A stretch of 64,000 nucleotides of DNA from Theropithecus gelada (Eukaryota > Chordata > Mammalia > Primates > Cercopithecidae): NCBI RefSeq assembly GCF_003255815.1, contig NC_037682.1:43298222-43362221 (forward strand). The letters are read 5' to 3'. The notes beneath the pieces are model-generated. The model saw nothing but the letters and a program-made list of their open reading frames with translations. It was not told the origin of the DNA and made no database searches. The translations under genes and the position numbers were made by a program. Below are positions 1 to 11,504 of the stretch, piece by piece (position 1 is the first letter of the stretch; every line of letters begins with the position of its first letter).

Positions 1-879
1 ACTGATCTTTCCACAGAACCTCAAATAATGCCTGACATAGAGAAGGCACTGAATGTATAGTGATCATAGCAACTGAATTTCTCAATCACCTTTTGTTTAC
101 CAGGCACTGTTTTAAGTGTTTTATGTTTATTCTTTATTAAAAATGGATATGAAGACATTTTAACATGCCTTAACACAGACACAGGATCCACACAGGTTAT
201 GTCGTTGCACATTCATATTCAGGGGCCATGCCAAACTCCACAGTGATGCAGGATCTCCCATGTTGTAGTGTCACAGGTTTTCTGATCCTACCCCTAGAGC
301 ATAGTCTCTATTCTATATGAGTAATATGCACTAACAGGGGGACTCTGTATAACCAATATGCACTTACATAAAGCCAGATTTCATGTTTGCTGGGATATTT
401 CTTAATGTGTTTGGGAGAGAAAGGTGATGCCTAGAAGTATAAGATTCTGAGGATAAATACAATCTGACCTGCAGTTGTCAGCCTAGCCCACCTGATTCGA
501 TCCCTGTGGTGAAAGTTATCTCTTTTACTTCCTTCATGCTCCTCATGGGCATACATATACTTTGCTTTATTAACTTCAAGTAAATTCTATGCTTTGAAGA
601 TCTCTCCATGTTGCCATATATATCTCTAATTCATTGATTCTGAAAACGATTTAGTATTCTGTAGATTACACTTTATTAACGAAAAAAAGCTGCCTAATAG
701 TAATTTAATTCCCACTTAATTACATTTATTTTACCTTTTCAGGCTGAATAATATTAAGGAAATGACAACACTACAGGAAGGGATGGAGTTAGCTAAGAGG
801 AGACAGATACAACTTAGGTGACAAAATCTTTGGAGTTGCCATATTATAGTAAGTCTGCCCAAAGCCCAATTTAAAGAAA
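1..879. other. Unassigned AT-rich sequence
   Basis: I see no gene and no repeat that I can name with confidence. The stretch around 100-150 has a faint MIR-like core on the minus strand (a 'caggcactgttttaag' phrase), but too little remains to call it. The one small open frame (minus strand, 21-212) has no recognisable motif. Confidence 0.4.
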
Positions 880-1086
880 ATAAAGTTTAACAAATCAGAA
901 ATTTCTCATCCTTTTGCAATGTGACTTTTCTATTCCTCCCATCAGGAAGTAGACTTGTATTTGGACTGGCCTCATTACTTGCTTTGTATGGCAGACTGTG
1001 ATGGAATTAAAATTTTGTGCATTTTTCTTGATTTAAGATTCTAATTTTGTGGTGGTTTATAATTCAGCAGTAGGTAACTGATAGAG
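880..1086 (+). repeat. MLT1-type MaLR LTR, internally deleted
   Basis: The 3' end near 1048-1085 shows the characteristic MLT1 ending, a 'gtggtttataattcagcag' phrase followed by 'taggtaactgata'. The 5' part near 915-1000 matches the LTR phrases about a bivalent 'cctcccatcaggaagtagac' block and 'actggcctcattacttgctttg'. The middle of the LTR is missing, so this is a decayed solo LTR of the ERVL-MaLR class. The start is approximate. Confidence 0.65.
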
Positions 1087-1550
1087 TCCTGGTATTGTAC
1101 CTTCTCTGTTTCCTTCTGTCACTGTGACAACTAATAAAGAATGCTAAAAGGTTATTTCAGAATTTTATTCTAGGTGGATAAGGCTCATTAGCTATAACTT
1201 TGAGCTGTATTTTGGATTCAGGATTTCCCTTGAATTACCTAAAGCTACACTTTCAAAAAGTGTGGGTAGTGAGGTTAAGTACTAGGCAGGAGGGGACTAT
1301 GTATTGTAGGCTACCACATATAAAACTTAACAAAGGCGTTAACTAGACATTAACTAGGACAACAAATGGAACAAAAGGAAAACTATTATGAAAGCGGAAT
1401 CATTTATCTCTGGGCTGGGAATATCAGAATTCATGGGGTTCCCACCTGTTTGTGCACACTAATTCAGCTTAGATTATCATACAGTTAAATCTAATTTTTT
1501 TGAGTATCAATCATCTGTAATTCTGATTAATTTTTACCAGTCACATCTTT
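1087..1550. other. Unassigned sequence
   Basis: I see no open frame, repeat or RNA gene that I can support here. Confidence 0.4.
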
Positions 1551-1554
1551 TATG

Positions 1555-1738
1555 TAAGAAAGTGTGGCTTTAGCACAAGATTGATTTCAGTTCAAATTCC
1601 ATCTCTGCAACTTACTAGCTATACCTTTGAGTAAATAGTATCTTCCAAACCACAATTTCTTCATGTGTAAAATGGTGTCAATGATACATACGTGTGGGGT
1701 TTTCTAAAGGATTAAAGTAGCCCAATAAATGTAAGTAA
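1555..1738 (+). repeat. MIR SINE
   Basis: The order of blocks is that of MIR on the plus strand: a 'tcaaattccatctctgcaac' box-B-like core, 'ttactagctatacctttgag', then 'ttcttcatgtgtaaaatgg', 'gttttctaaaggattaaa' and a terminal 'caataaatgtaag'. It is an ancient tRNA-derived SINE and is diverged as expected. Confidence 0.85.
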
Positions 1739-2189
1739 TTCATATTCTATTCTGAAATGGAGAAGGTTAAATGAAATAAGACCTGTATGATTAATTTTCT
1801 TTTCTCTGTCATGTGTTACTGTTGTGCCACCTCTAAGGAATAGGCACTGGTTTGGCTTTCTCTAAATAAAATTCAAGGAATTTACTTATTTTGGATATTT
1901 TCCCTGAGCTTTATCCATGCTGGACTTGAGTTTTCTCTACTCCAATGTATGGTTCTTTGATGTTCATTTATATGTCTTTATATTTATGCTTCTCCCTTCA
2001 ACTTTCACAGGTATTTTTTTTTTTCAAAACCTGATCTTATCACAGCATTTCCTATGGAGCCATTTTACAAGCCTCCTTTTTTTGTTTTACTATTTGATTA
2101 TTTCTGTTCATACTATTAGAACTTTTATTTTTTGAGTTTCCTATCATAATTTCATTTGTTTACAGTTAACCTATGACTGTGGCTTCATA
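1739..2189. other. Unassigned sequence, T-rich on the plus strand
   Basis: A 72-codon plus-strand frame (1917-2135) is rich in Phe, Leu and Ile. This is what T-rich noncoding sequence gives, so I do not call it a gene. No repeat family is evident. Confidence 0.4.
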
Positions 2190-2372
2190 ATTGTAATATT
2201 GTATAGTGGTTAAGGGGATGACTAGTGAATCCAATTTCCTCATTTGGAATTCTTACTTTCAACAACTGTGAAAAACTTTCATTTCCCTAAATGTGAAATG
2301 GGGATGAAAATAGTAAGACTGATCTATAAAGGGTATTTTGAAGATTAAATGGGATACTTCTAGAAGCTTTAT
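2190..2372 (+). repeat. MIR SINE
   Basis: The left part has 'tatagtggttaagggga', the MIR 5' signature. It is followed by a degraded core, 'taaatgtgaaatggggatga' and 'gggtattttgaagattaaat'. It is older and more degraded than the MIR at 1555 and directly abuts the antisense L1. Confidence 0.75.
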
Positions 2373-2764
2373 AGTTTTAGATTTTATATTTATGTCTTTG
2401 ATAAAATCTGAATTAATTTTTGTATATGGTATGATGTAGTTATTCAAATTCATTCCTTTGCATGTGGATAATAGTTCTTTCAGCATCATTTTTTTTAAAA
2501 AAAAATCTTTTTCCCCATTGAATGGTCCTGTCATCTTTGTAAAAAATCAATTGACTACACATATACTGTTATTTCTGAAGTCTCAGTTCTATTGCATTGA
2601 TCTTCAAGTCTATCCTTATGCTAGTAATCACAGTCTACTTATTACAGTAGCTTTGTAATAAGTTTTGAAATGGGAAAGTTTGAGTCCTCCAACTGTGTTC
2701 TGCTTTTTCAATATTGTTTTGTCTATTCTGATCCCTTGCATTTCGATATGAATTTAAAAATGAG

Positions 2765-3053
2765 GGCCGGGCACAGTGGCTCACGCTTGTAATCTCAGCA
2801 CTTTGGGAGGCCGAGGCAGGCAGATCACCTGAGGTCGGGAGTTTGAGACCAACCTGGCCAACACGGTGAAACCCTGTTTCTACTAAAAATACAAAGCCAG
2901 TTGTGGTGGCATGTGCCTGTAGTCCCAGCTACTCTGGAGGCTGAGGCAGGAGAACTGCTTGAACTCAGGAGGCGGAGGTTGAAGTGAGCCGAGATCGCGC
3001 CACTGCACTCCAGCCTGGGCGACAGAGTGAGACTCCGTCTGGAAAAAATAAAA
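2765..3053 (+). mobile_element. AluS, full length
   Basis: This is a dimeric Alu starting 'ggccgggcacagtggctcac' with both arms, a middle A-rich linker and a short A-rich tail. It is inserted in the antisense L1. The flanking 'aaaatgag' and 'agaatgag' are an imperfect target-site duplication. Confidence 0.95.
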
Positions 3054-3682
3054 GAATGAGCTTGTCCGTTTCTAAAAATGACTTTTAAAAGTTGTTGTAA
3101 TTTTGATGGGGATTGCAATGAATCTACATGTCTATTTAGAAAAAAAGTGCCATCTATAGAACTTTAAGTCTTCTAATCCATGAACTTGGGATATCTTTCT
3201 GTTTACTTAGATCTTCTTGATTTCAACAATGTTTTGTAGTTTTCAGTGTAAATGTCTTGCACCTCATTGGTTACATTTATTTCTAAGTATCTTATTCTTT
3301 TTGCTATTATTGTAAAAGAATTGTTTTATTAATGTCATTTTTGGATTGTTCATGGATAATATATAGAAAGGCAACTGATTATTTTTCTTGAAATTTTCAT
3401 GCATAGTTGCTGAATCTTTATTAGCTTTCATAGCATTTTTGGAGGATGGAGATTCTTTAGGGTTTTCTAAATATAAGATCATCTCATTGGCCAATAGAGA
3501 TACTTTTACATATTTTTTTCCTCCCAATCTGGATTTATTTTATTTCGTTTTCTTGCCCAATTGTCCTCCATACTACCCTGACTCCAAGCAGTGAGAGCAG
3601 AATCCTTATGATCCTTGTCATGTTTCTGATCTTAGAAGGAAAGCATTTAGTCTTTTATCTTTAAATATAATTAATTTTAATT

Positions 3683-3837
3683 TTATTTTTAGAGACAAGT
3701 CTTGCTCTGTCACCCAGGCTTGAGTGCAGAGGCATGATCATAGTTCAATGTAACCTCAAACCTCTGGACTCAAACTATCCTCCTGCCTCAGCCTCCCAAA
3801 GTGCTGAGATTACAAGCGTGAGCCGCTGTGCCCGGCC
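3683..3837 (-). mobile_element. FLAM (free left Alu monomer), antisense
   Basis: Only the left-arm type monomer is present. It runs from a T-rich stretch through 'cttgctctgtcacccaggct' to 'gtgcccggcc' with no second arm. This is the structure of the fossil left Alu monomer, and it is inserted into the L1. Confidence 0.8.
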
Positions 3838-3866
3838 CTCATTTTAAAATTCGTATCGACTTCAGA

Positions 3867-3902
3867 CATACAGATTGCAGGCATGAGCCATTTCGCCTGA
3901 CC
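3867..3902 (-). repeat. Second Alu 5'-end scrap beside the FLAM
   Basis: About 36 bases ('gcaggcatgagccatttcgc' and its flanks) repeat the terminal part of an antisense Alu, 30 bases after the FLAM ends. It could be a partial duplication of the FLAM end or a separate, extremely truncated copy. Confidence 0.5.
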
Positions 3903-4442
3903 TCCATTAAGTATAACTTTAATTGTGGGTTTTTCATAGATTCACTTTAAAATGTTGAGAAAATTCCCTTCTATTCCTAGTTTGTTGCGTGTTTTTATTA
4001 AGAAAGAGGATTGGATTTTGTCAAATCCTTTTTCTGCATTTATTGAAATGAACGTGTTCCTCTTTCCCCTTTTCATTTTGGGGTATAAATTGATTAGTTT
4101 TTGTGCATTGTACTGACTTCATATATCTGGTATATAATCTTTGTCTATGTATTGCTGGATTCAGTTTGTTAGTGCTTTCTTTATAGTTTTTCCATCTTCA
4201 TTCATAAAGGATATTCTGTATTTTTCTGTTTTGTAATGGCTCTATCTGGTTTGCTATCAGGTAAAAATCCTGGCCTCCTAGAATGAGTTTGGAAATGTAC
4301 CCTCCCTTTCTATTTTTTGACAAGTTTGTGAAGGATTGGTGTTAATTCATCTTTAAACATCTGGTAGAATTAACTGGCCATCTTTTTCTTGGCTTTTCTT
4401 TGTGGAGGTTTTTAAAAATTACTCTCTCAATCTTTTCCTTAT

Positions 4443-4496
4443 AATAGGCATATCCAGATTTTCTATTTCAATAGGTATATCCAGATTTTCTGTTTT
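4443..4496. repeat. 27-bp tandem duplication inside L1
   Basis: Units 4443-4469 and 4470-4496 differ at a few positions. L1 has one copy of this stretch, so the duplication is local to this insertion. Confidence 0.85.
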
Positions 4497-5289
4497 CTCT
4501 TGACTAAATTTTGGTAAATTTTTGTCTTTCTGGGAGTTTATCCAACTCATCTAGGTCGTTTAATTTGTTGTCACACAATTGCTCATGCTATTTTTTTTTT
4601 TTATAATCCTTTTTGTTTCTTTAAGATTGGTAGCGATGTCACTTCTTCTATTCCTGATTTTAGAAATGTGAATCCTCTGTCCTTTTTTCTATGGTTGGTC
4701 TAGCTAAAGGTTTGTAAATTTTGATGATATTTTTCAAATAACTAACTTTAAGTTTTATTGATTTTTCTCTACTGTTTTTCTAATTTCTATCTCATTTATT
4801 TCTTTACGAATCTTTTCTTCCTTCTGTTTGTTTTGGGTTTGTGTCTTTGAGTATAAGGTAAGTCTCTTCTAGATCAGATCATTGAATGGTGCTCTTTTAC
4901 TCATTTGCAATTATCTAACTTTTAATATAGAGATCTTTCTAGTATACCATTTTAGTTTACTTGCAATTTTTATATTGTACATTTTACTATATATTTTTGA
5001 GTTATTTTATAGGAATTAAACTTAATAATTTATTTTATAACAATTCATTTTTGTTTAATATCAACTTTATTTCAACAGTATACAAAAACTTTGTTTATAT
5101 ATGGAACAGTTGTAGCTCCCCATTCTTTATGTTGTTATTTTTACAAATTACATCTTTATACATTATGTACCCGTTAATATAAAATTATAATTATTGCCTT
5201 TTGCGTTTATCTTTTAAATCAGAGAGGAGAAAAAAGAGGTTAAAAATAAAACATTACCTTTATTTTGTATTTTATGTTTACCTATATCT

Positions 5290-7240
5290 TTATGTTTTCT
5301 AGGGCTTTTTATTTATTCATGTGAATTCCAGTTGCCAGTCAATGTCTTTTCCTTTAATCCTGAAAGACTCTCTTTAGTATTTTTTGTAAGGCAGGTCTGT
5401 CAGCAGTGAATACTGTCAGTTTTGGTTTATATAGGAATATCTTAATTTCCTCTTCATGTTTGAAGGATAGTTTGCCAGATATTGAATTCTTTTGTGACAG
5501 ATTTTTCTTTTCACATCTTGAATATGTCATCCTACTACCTTCTTACCTCTATTGAGAAACTAGCTTTCAATTTTGTTGAGGATTCCTTAAACATAATGAA
5601 TTACTTCTCTCTTGCTGCTTTCAAAATTTCTCTTAGACTTTGACTTTCAACAATTAAATTATAAGTGGTCTAGAGGTGGATTTCTTTTATTTTATCCTAC
5701 TAGGAGTTCCTGGACCTTCCCGAATGTGTAGACTAGCAATTTTTATCAAATTTTAGAAGTTTTGGCCATAATCTCTTCAAATATTCTTCTTGCTCCTTTT
5801 TGTCTCTTCTTTCTAGGATTCCCATTATGCATATATTGGTATGATTAATGGTGTTTCACATGTCTTTCAGGCTTTGATAATGTTTTTGTTCTTTTGTTCT
5901 TGTTACTCAGATAGGATAATCTTGATTGACCTATCTTTGAGATCTCTGATTGTTTCTTCTGTGTGCTTAATCTGCTTTGGTGTCCCTGTGGTAAAAATTT
6001 TTTATTTCAGCTATTATGCTTTTCAATTTGAGATTTTCTACTTTATTCTATTTTATACTTTTGTCATTTAATCTATATTTTATATTTGGGAGACATAATA
6101 CTATGTCTTTAGACATAGTTTCCTTTAGCTATTTGAACATAATGTAAAAGGCTAATTTAAGGTTCTTGCCTAATTAGTTCAATATCTAAGCTTCCTCAGG
6201 GATATTTTCTATTTGTTAATTTCTTCCCCCTACTTTCCTGTTTCTTTGCATGTCTTATAATTTTTTGTTGAAAACTAGACACTTCAAATAATATAGTATG
6301 GCAATTCTGGGAATCAAATTCTCTCTCTGTTTTTCTTTTGTTGCCGCTTGTTGTAGTACTAGTTGTGTGTTTGTTTGATAAATTTCTGAACTAATTTTGT
6401 GAAGTCTGTATTCTTTGTCATGTGTAGTCATTGAGTCTAGACTCAGCTAGCTTAGTGGTCATCTAATGATTGGACAGAAGTTTCCTTAAATACCTGAAAC
6501 TAATAAATCTTCTAGTCTTCGCTGATGGGCTTTGGATGTGTTGAGGCTTTCAATGTTATTTACAAATATCTATTTAAATGCCAATGTAAGTACTAAATTT
6601 ACTCTCAGTAGGATCCTGTTCTTGTGATTTAGTCAGACCATTTACCATGTTGCTTTAGCTTTCAATTCCTGCTTTCACAGAGCCCCAAAGTCAGCCAGCA
6701 TTGAGAGTTTAGTTTTTTTTTTTTTTTTTTTTTTTTGTCTTTTGCGAGCGTGTGCACAGCCCTAAGAACATGCATGGCCTTCTAGATTCCTAGGAGTATT
6801 GGAGCTTTCCAAATCCCTTTAGAAAACCTCTTTCCTCAGATTTTCTTTTTAAGCCTTATGATTAGTCCGTTGTTCACCCCAATTCTTACCTATCATCTAA
6901 AGCAGCTGCAATATTAAAAGCTTGCATGTAGATGTTTTTGATAAATGCCCCATAGGATGGGGTTATTAGCACTAGGTGAGCTTTGAGTCAGGCCATATAA
7001 AGACAAGCTTTTCATGTGAGATCTTCTAGGAACCATCTGAAAGGTGAAATGATAATTCTTTGGAAATGGGGCTTTGAAAGAGATCTAGCTTTATTCTGCT
7101 CCCTTTGTTATCAAGAATGGGCACTAGTACTTTACAAGGTTGCCCAGGGGAGTCAGGGATGGAGGTAGAGCAAGTTAAAATGCAGCAAAGCTCATTGAGG
7201 TAAAAATAAGCTTAACATTCACATTCCCCCCAACTCTGTC
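5290..7240 (-). mobile_element. Old L1 5' UTR/ORF1-side region, antisense
   Basis: The plus strand reads as the antisense of the region upstream of ORF2 in old L1s. It includes phrases about 'taaggcaggtctgtcag', a 'tgaaggatagtttgccag' block and the 5' UTR blocks 'cccaaagtcagccagcattg' and 'aggtgagctttgagtcaggc'. The order 3' to 5' fits continuation of the L1 at 2376-4960. The 4961-5289 stretch between them is AT-rich and I cannot place it. A T homopolymer sits at 6713-6736. The right-hand (5') boundary is approximate. Confidence 0.65.
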
Positions 7241-8017
7241 CCGAATTTTAAACCTGTGCAGATTTAAATCTATAAAGAATTCAAGTCACAGTATTTTGAA
7301 AATTTTAATTATATAATTTAACTTTAACTCAGTCAGGTGAGGAGAATTAAACAGCCATTTTATGGGGAGGGGTGGTTATGTAATAAAATTCATCTTGTTT
7401 ATATGCAAGCAGTGGAATAAATTGAAATGTGATTTGAATGATTTATTTCCATGTTGTAATAATTATGGTTTTTTATTGTTTGTGCTGGTATTGATAAATA
7501 ATCAGATATTACATGCCATTTTGTATTAGTTTAATTGAGAAGCCTGAGTCGAGCTTGGCCTAAAGTGGAAATTTGTTGGCTCAAAGAAGCAACACACAGC
7601 TGCAGTGAGGGAAGGAATACAGCTGGGCCCAAATTACCACCAGGATTCTCTCGTCTTCCTCTGTTCTTAAAACTAGCTTAACTCTGTTTTCTCTGACTGC
7701 AGATGGGTTCTTCCAGTGTGGCAATCGGCACGACACTAACAGCAGCAGGGTTTCCAGTTGTTTCACCTTCTCCAGCCGACAACTATCACTTTTTCTGAAT
7801 TCCAAAAAAATCCCAGGTAAGGACTCTCATTGACTCAGCATGTGTTCCATTACTTCCCCTGGAACAATAACTTAAAGCAGAAATTGGACAATACAGCAAC
7901 ATGGTCGTTATGCTGTTGGGGTTCAAAAACAAGGAGTTGTTTTTCCCTGAAATGGGTAGAGTGTAGTTGGGTTGGGAGATGCTGTGCAGTTAAGATACTT
8001 GATATTTGATATACTCT
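7241..8017. other. Unassigned sequence
   Basis: The 7521-7860 stretch looks like a dispersed repeat with 'aaggactctcattgactcag', but I cannot name the family. A 74-codon minus-strand frame (7581-7805) has no recognisable domain. There is no support for a gene. Confidence 0.35.
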
Positions 8018-8085
8018 TGCAAATATCCATTTCAAAACCAATATAAATACTAAATTTACTTCCAATATGACCTTATTCTTATTTT
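8018..8085. repeat. Short copy of an L1 5'-region segment seen at 6560-6625
   Basis: About 65 bases here align with 6560-6625 inside the antisense L1 5' region ('tactaaatttact' is shared exactly, with similar flanks). The orientation relative to the window is the same. It suggests a second fragment of the same old L1 type or a local duplication. Confidence 0.55.
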
Positions 8086-8706
8086 AAAAATACCCAAACT
8101 AACAACAGCAACAAAACAAAACAATGCTCTCCAAAAAAATGCAACAAAAAGGATCAGTAAGCTCCTCTCACTGTTCATGTTTAATCACAAGATTAAATCA
8201 ATTTAGAAAAAAAGGTAAAATGGGCATAGGGAAAAATCTTAACATCCTAAGAATACCCAAACTGAATTTCTGAGATTTAAAGCACATGTTCCAGATCTGA
8301 AAGACAATAGAATTAGGGAACCCTATCTATACATTGTTGAGGTCGTGACTGTTTTGAATGCCTGTGTGGGTCACTCTACCGGAATAATCACAAAAACTTT
8401 ACTTTATTCTAATTGCATGTGAAAGAGATAATTACTTTATTTATACAGAATATTTAGATTCAATAGCCCTGATTATTTTAGGCTAAAGTGCATGAGTGTC
8501 TCTTTAAAACTTAAATTATCTGACAATTGTTTCAATTGTATGCGTGGCTCTGCTTCATAGTCAAGACTTAGCAAATATGCAGTTGATATGAACACTATAG
8601 ATCAAAGTAAGAATTTAATTCCAAGAATGAAATCTTCTGTTTGCCATTTTATACTGACTGCACCAACAGGCCAATCAGTAATTGTCCCCTTCATGTGTAC
8701 AATGTG
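8086..8706. other. Unassigned sequence
   Basis: A-rich CAAAA-like low complexity lies at 8100-8130. Nothing else here is identifiable. Confidence 0.4.
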
Positions 8707-9013
8707 ATTTTTTTTTTTTTTTTTTTTTTTTTGAGATGGAGTCTTGCTCTGTGGCCCAGGCTAGAGTTCAGTGGTGCTATCTCAGCTCACTGTCCCCTCT
8801 GCCTCCAGGTTCAAGCGATTCTCCTGCCTCAGCCTCTCGAGTAGCTGGGATTACAAGTGTGTGCCACTATTTCTGGGTAATTTTTGTATTTTTTGTAAAG
8901 ACAGGGTTTCATCATGTTGGCTGGGCTGGTCTCAAACTCCTGGTCTCAAGTGACCTGCTTGCCTCGACCTCCCAAAGTGCTGGGATTACAGTCATGAGCA
9001 ACCACACTTGGCC
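8707..9013 (-). mobile_element. Alu (S/J type), full length, antisense
   Basis: A 25-base T run (the tail) leads into 'gagatggagtcttgctctgt' and both arms, ending 'cacacttggcc'. Flanking 'acaatgt' copies are the target-site duplication. The 145-codon and shorter plus-strand frames across it are Alu translations, not genes. Confidence 0.95.
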
Positions 9014-9887
9014 ACAATGTCCTTTTATTTGGATGTTTGTTTTGTGTCTATACTCTCAGTTTAAATTAAATCTCACAATAGAGATGATGTTTAATATAAC
9101 TCTAATTTTCAAACTTTAACATTTCTTTAAACTGATTATCAAAATATCGAAATTTACCACCATTAGACATCATTTATAACAAGACAGTAAAGTCATATTT
9201 TACAGACCTGCCATAGTTTAGAATCCTTTAAAGTTATTACCTCATCTACCACAATAGAACCAAATTTTGCCTCTTTTATATATCCAAACACCATGCACCC
9301 AGGAACAAATTGGATTCCTGAATGCACTCTACTTGCAGTCCTTCTCCACTGTCATTAAATGCAACTATTTGGTCACAAAAATATCATGATTGAATGAAAA
9401 TGTAGTGCCAGTGTTTCCCGTGATTTATTCTGAATTCCTTCTATTCACTCTTAATTCTCCATACCCAGGAAGAGTTGTTGAGCTGAGGGAAAGAGGGCTG
9501 GAGCAGGAATCAGCAGACATTACCATTTATCTATATAGTGTCACGAATAAATACCAGATGTGGCTCTTGCCTGTCTTCTACTCTTTCCCCTCTATTTCAT
9601 CATAGATATTAATTATGTAACAAGTTTGGCTGACATTAAACACTGAAATAAGAAAAGTATGGAACGTACTGAAACTCCTTTTTATTACTAAGATACTTAG
9701 AAATGTAAAAATGAACATATGTTTTGTAGGAATACTAAATTTCACCAGTGTGTAGTGTGTCTTTTATTGTACTGACTCTTTAAAAATTAAATTCCAGAAT
9801 CCTCCTTTTACTTTTTAAATTCTGAGAATGAGTTTCTGTAATAGTTTAATGGAGAGCTTCTTCATGGAAATAATGGGGTGGTACGTG
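9014..9887. other. Unassigned sequence
   Basis: No repeat or coding region here can be supported. The frame at 9390-9605 lacks any recognisable motif. Confidence 0.4.
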
Positions 9888-10290
9888 TGAAAATTGTTCA
9901 AATCAAAATGGAGTCATTAATGTTAAAACAAATAAACCTTGACAAACAGAGCCAGGGAAGGCCTCGAAGAAAGGGTTCTCATGTTTGTATGTTTGATAAA
10001 ACTATCACAAAAGATTCTGCAAAAAACACAGCTGTACACAAAGCCCATCACAATCTTACACAAAAAATACTCTTGCAAGGACGTCTGCACAGCAACTGCC
10101 TGTCCAGACTCAGACTGGCGTGACCCTTGTTATTGATCTTTGTAGCCAATGAAAATTATTTTAAAACAATTGTATATTCTTTATTTTTTTTCTTTAAAAG
10201 GATTTGTCTTTCTTTATCTCCCTGAATACACACACAGTTTACTGTGGCATGCGTATTTCCATTGCAATGCTCTATTCCCTCAACATCTTT
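9888..10290 (+). repeat. LTR copy 1 of a two-copy pair (ERVL-like), 3' end damaged
   Basis: The sequence starts with 'tgaaaattgt' and runs parallel to 15523-15997 across its length. Shared blocks include 'gatctttgtagccaatga' and 'tttgtctt', and both copies keep a 'tgcaat' followed by a 'tccc' near the end. Copy 2 continues to a TTTTAGG-type end and a terminal CA, while this copy is cut short by a T-rich stretch at about 10290. The class is inferred from the length, the TG start and the polyadenylation-like end. I cannot name the family. Confidence 0.6.
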
Positions 10291-11207
10291 TTTTTTTTTT
10301 TCCTGTGTTTGTTATGTAAGTTGATGTATATGGTTGCAGAAGTGGACATGAAAAAGATCATTCACTGAAAGAAATTGGCGATTCTTAGAACTGGTATGCA
10401 ATACTCACTTGAGACCTTTGAGCTCTCTGCTTCTACAACTCACCTTTTCTGCCCTGGTGGGTCTTCTCTAAGGCTGAGCCTCCCTCTTATTGGTAGTAGC
10501 TCTTGACTTTACTTGGAATCTGGACCTGGTAAAGCTACTTTAGCCCCATATGTCCCTCCTAAAGTGATAAAAGTGTTCTGTCTTTTCCGAAAAGACCTTT
10601 CTGGTGTAAAGACACATGTCTTTCTGGATTGAGTGTTCTTATTTCTACAAAATCTACTTTCTGTTCATGAGGCATGTCTTTTCTGGTGAATCCACTTTTG
10701 GGCTGCAGTTTTAGTTTGATATTTTTTTCAATCTGTGTGCCTGGGTTAAGATTTTTGCAAATACTTGATTTCTTTTGGTTTGGCTTGAACATTTTTGTTG
10801 TGTGTTTCTAAAAATCTTCTGATTGCAAGGAAGGTTAAGAAGAAAAGAGAATAATTTTGTATGAGAAAAAATCTTGGGTAGAAAATTTTTGTCCTAAGGT
10901 AAAATGACTGGTTATTTAAGAAAGAAAAAGTACAGGACAGAGCAGAGAGTCCAAGAATATCATAAATATTGTGAGTTTTGGTAAGGTTTGTGAAGGGGGA
11001 TTTATAAAAATAATTTTGTGTGTGATCAAATTGGTTATAATTAAAAGAAAATTATAGTAATTTTTAAAGAAGAGTCAATATTTTAAAAAAAGACATGCAA
11101 AACTAAAAATTTGGTTGCCTATGTAGGAACAACAAAGTATTGATTTATGTTTATAATAGTTGCAAGTGGTTTTGATTTTCGATTCTCAAATCTGTTTAAC
11201 AGCCGTC
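10291..11207. other. Unassigned block between two similar LTRs
   Basis: No Alu or L1 is recognisable. A 77-codon minus-strand frame (10559-10792) is rich in Lys and has no motif I know. The block lies between LTR copies 1 and 2, so it may be retroviral internal sequence that has decayed. I have no direct proof. Confidence 0.35.
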
Positions 11208-11504
11208 TTTTTTTTTGTTTTTGAGATGGAGTCTCACTTTGTTGCCCAGGCTAGACTGCAGTGGCACCATCTCAGCTCACTGCAACCTCTGCCTCCGGGG
11301 TTCAAGAGATTCTTCTGCCTCAATCTCCCAAGTAGCTGGGATTATAGGCACATGCCACCATGCCTGGCTAACTTCTGTATTGTTTAGTAGAGACAGGTTT
11401 TTGCCATGTTGGCCAGGCTGGTCTTGAATGCCTGACCTCAGGCGATCTGCCTGCCTTGGCCTCCCAAAGTGCTAGGATTACAGGAGTGAGCTACCATGCC
11501 TGCC
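11208..11504 (-). mobile_element. AluS, full length, antisense
   Basis: A T-rich tail is followed by 'gagatggagtctcactttgt', both arms, and an end at 'ccatgcctgccc'. The target-site duplication is 'cagccgtctt' at 11200-11209 and 'cagccatctt' at 11508-11517. Confidence 0.95.

Larger units (their letters stand above)
2376..4960 (-). mobile_element. Old L1 (L1M or early L1P), ORF2 part, antisense
   Basis: Reading the minus strand gives degraded L1 ORF2, running from the C-terminal third (2376 side) back into the reverse transcriptase and the region upstream of it. Typical antisense phrases appear in order, for example the FADD-region phrase near 3470-3500 and the TRQGC/SPLLFN region near 3550-3620. 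Many stops and frameshifts break the frame. It is interrupted by an AluS at 2765 and a FLAM at 3683. The 3' UTR and poly-A are absent from the left end, so the element is 3'-incomplete. It is probably the same element as the 5' UTR-like block at 5290-7240. Confidence 0.85.

Noticed and set aside
8682..9119. 145-codon open frame
   Set aside because: Entirely Alu-derived, with the familiar Alu translation.
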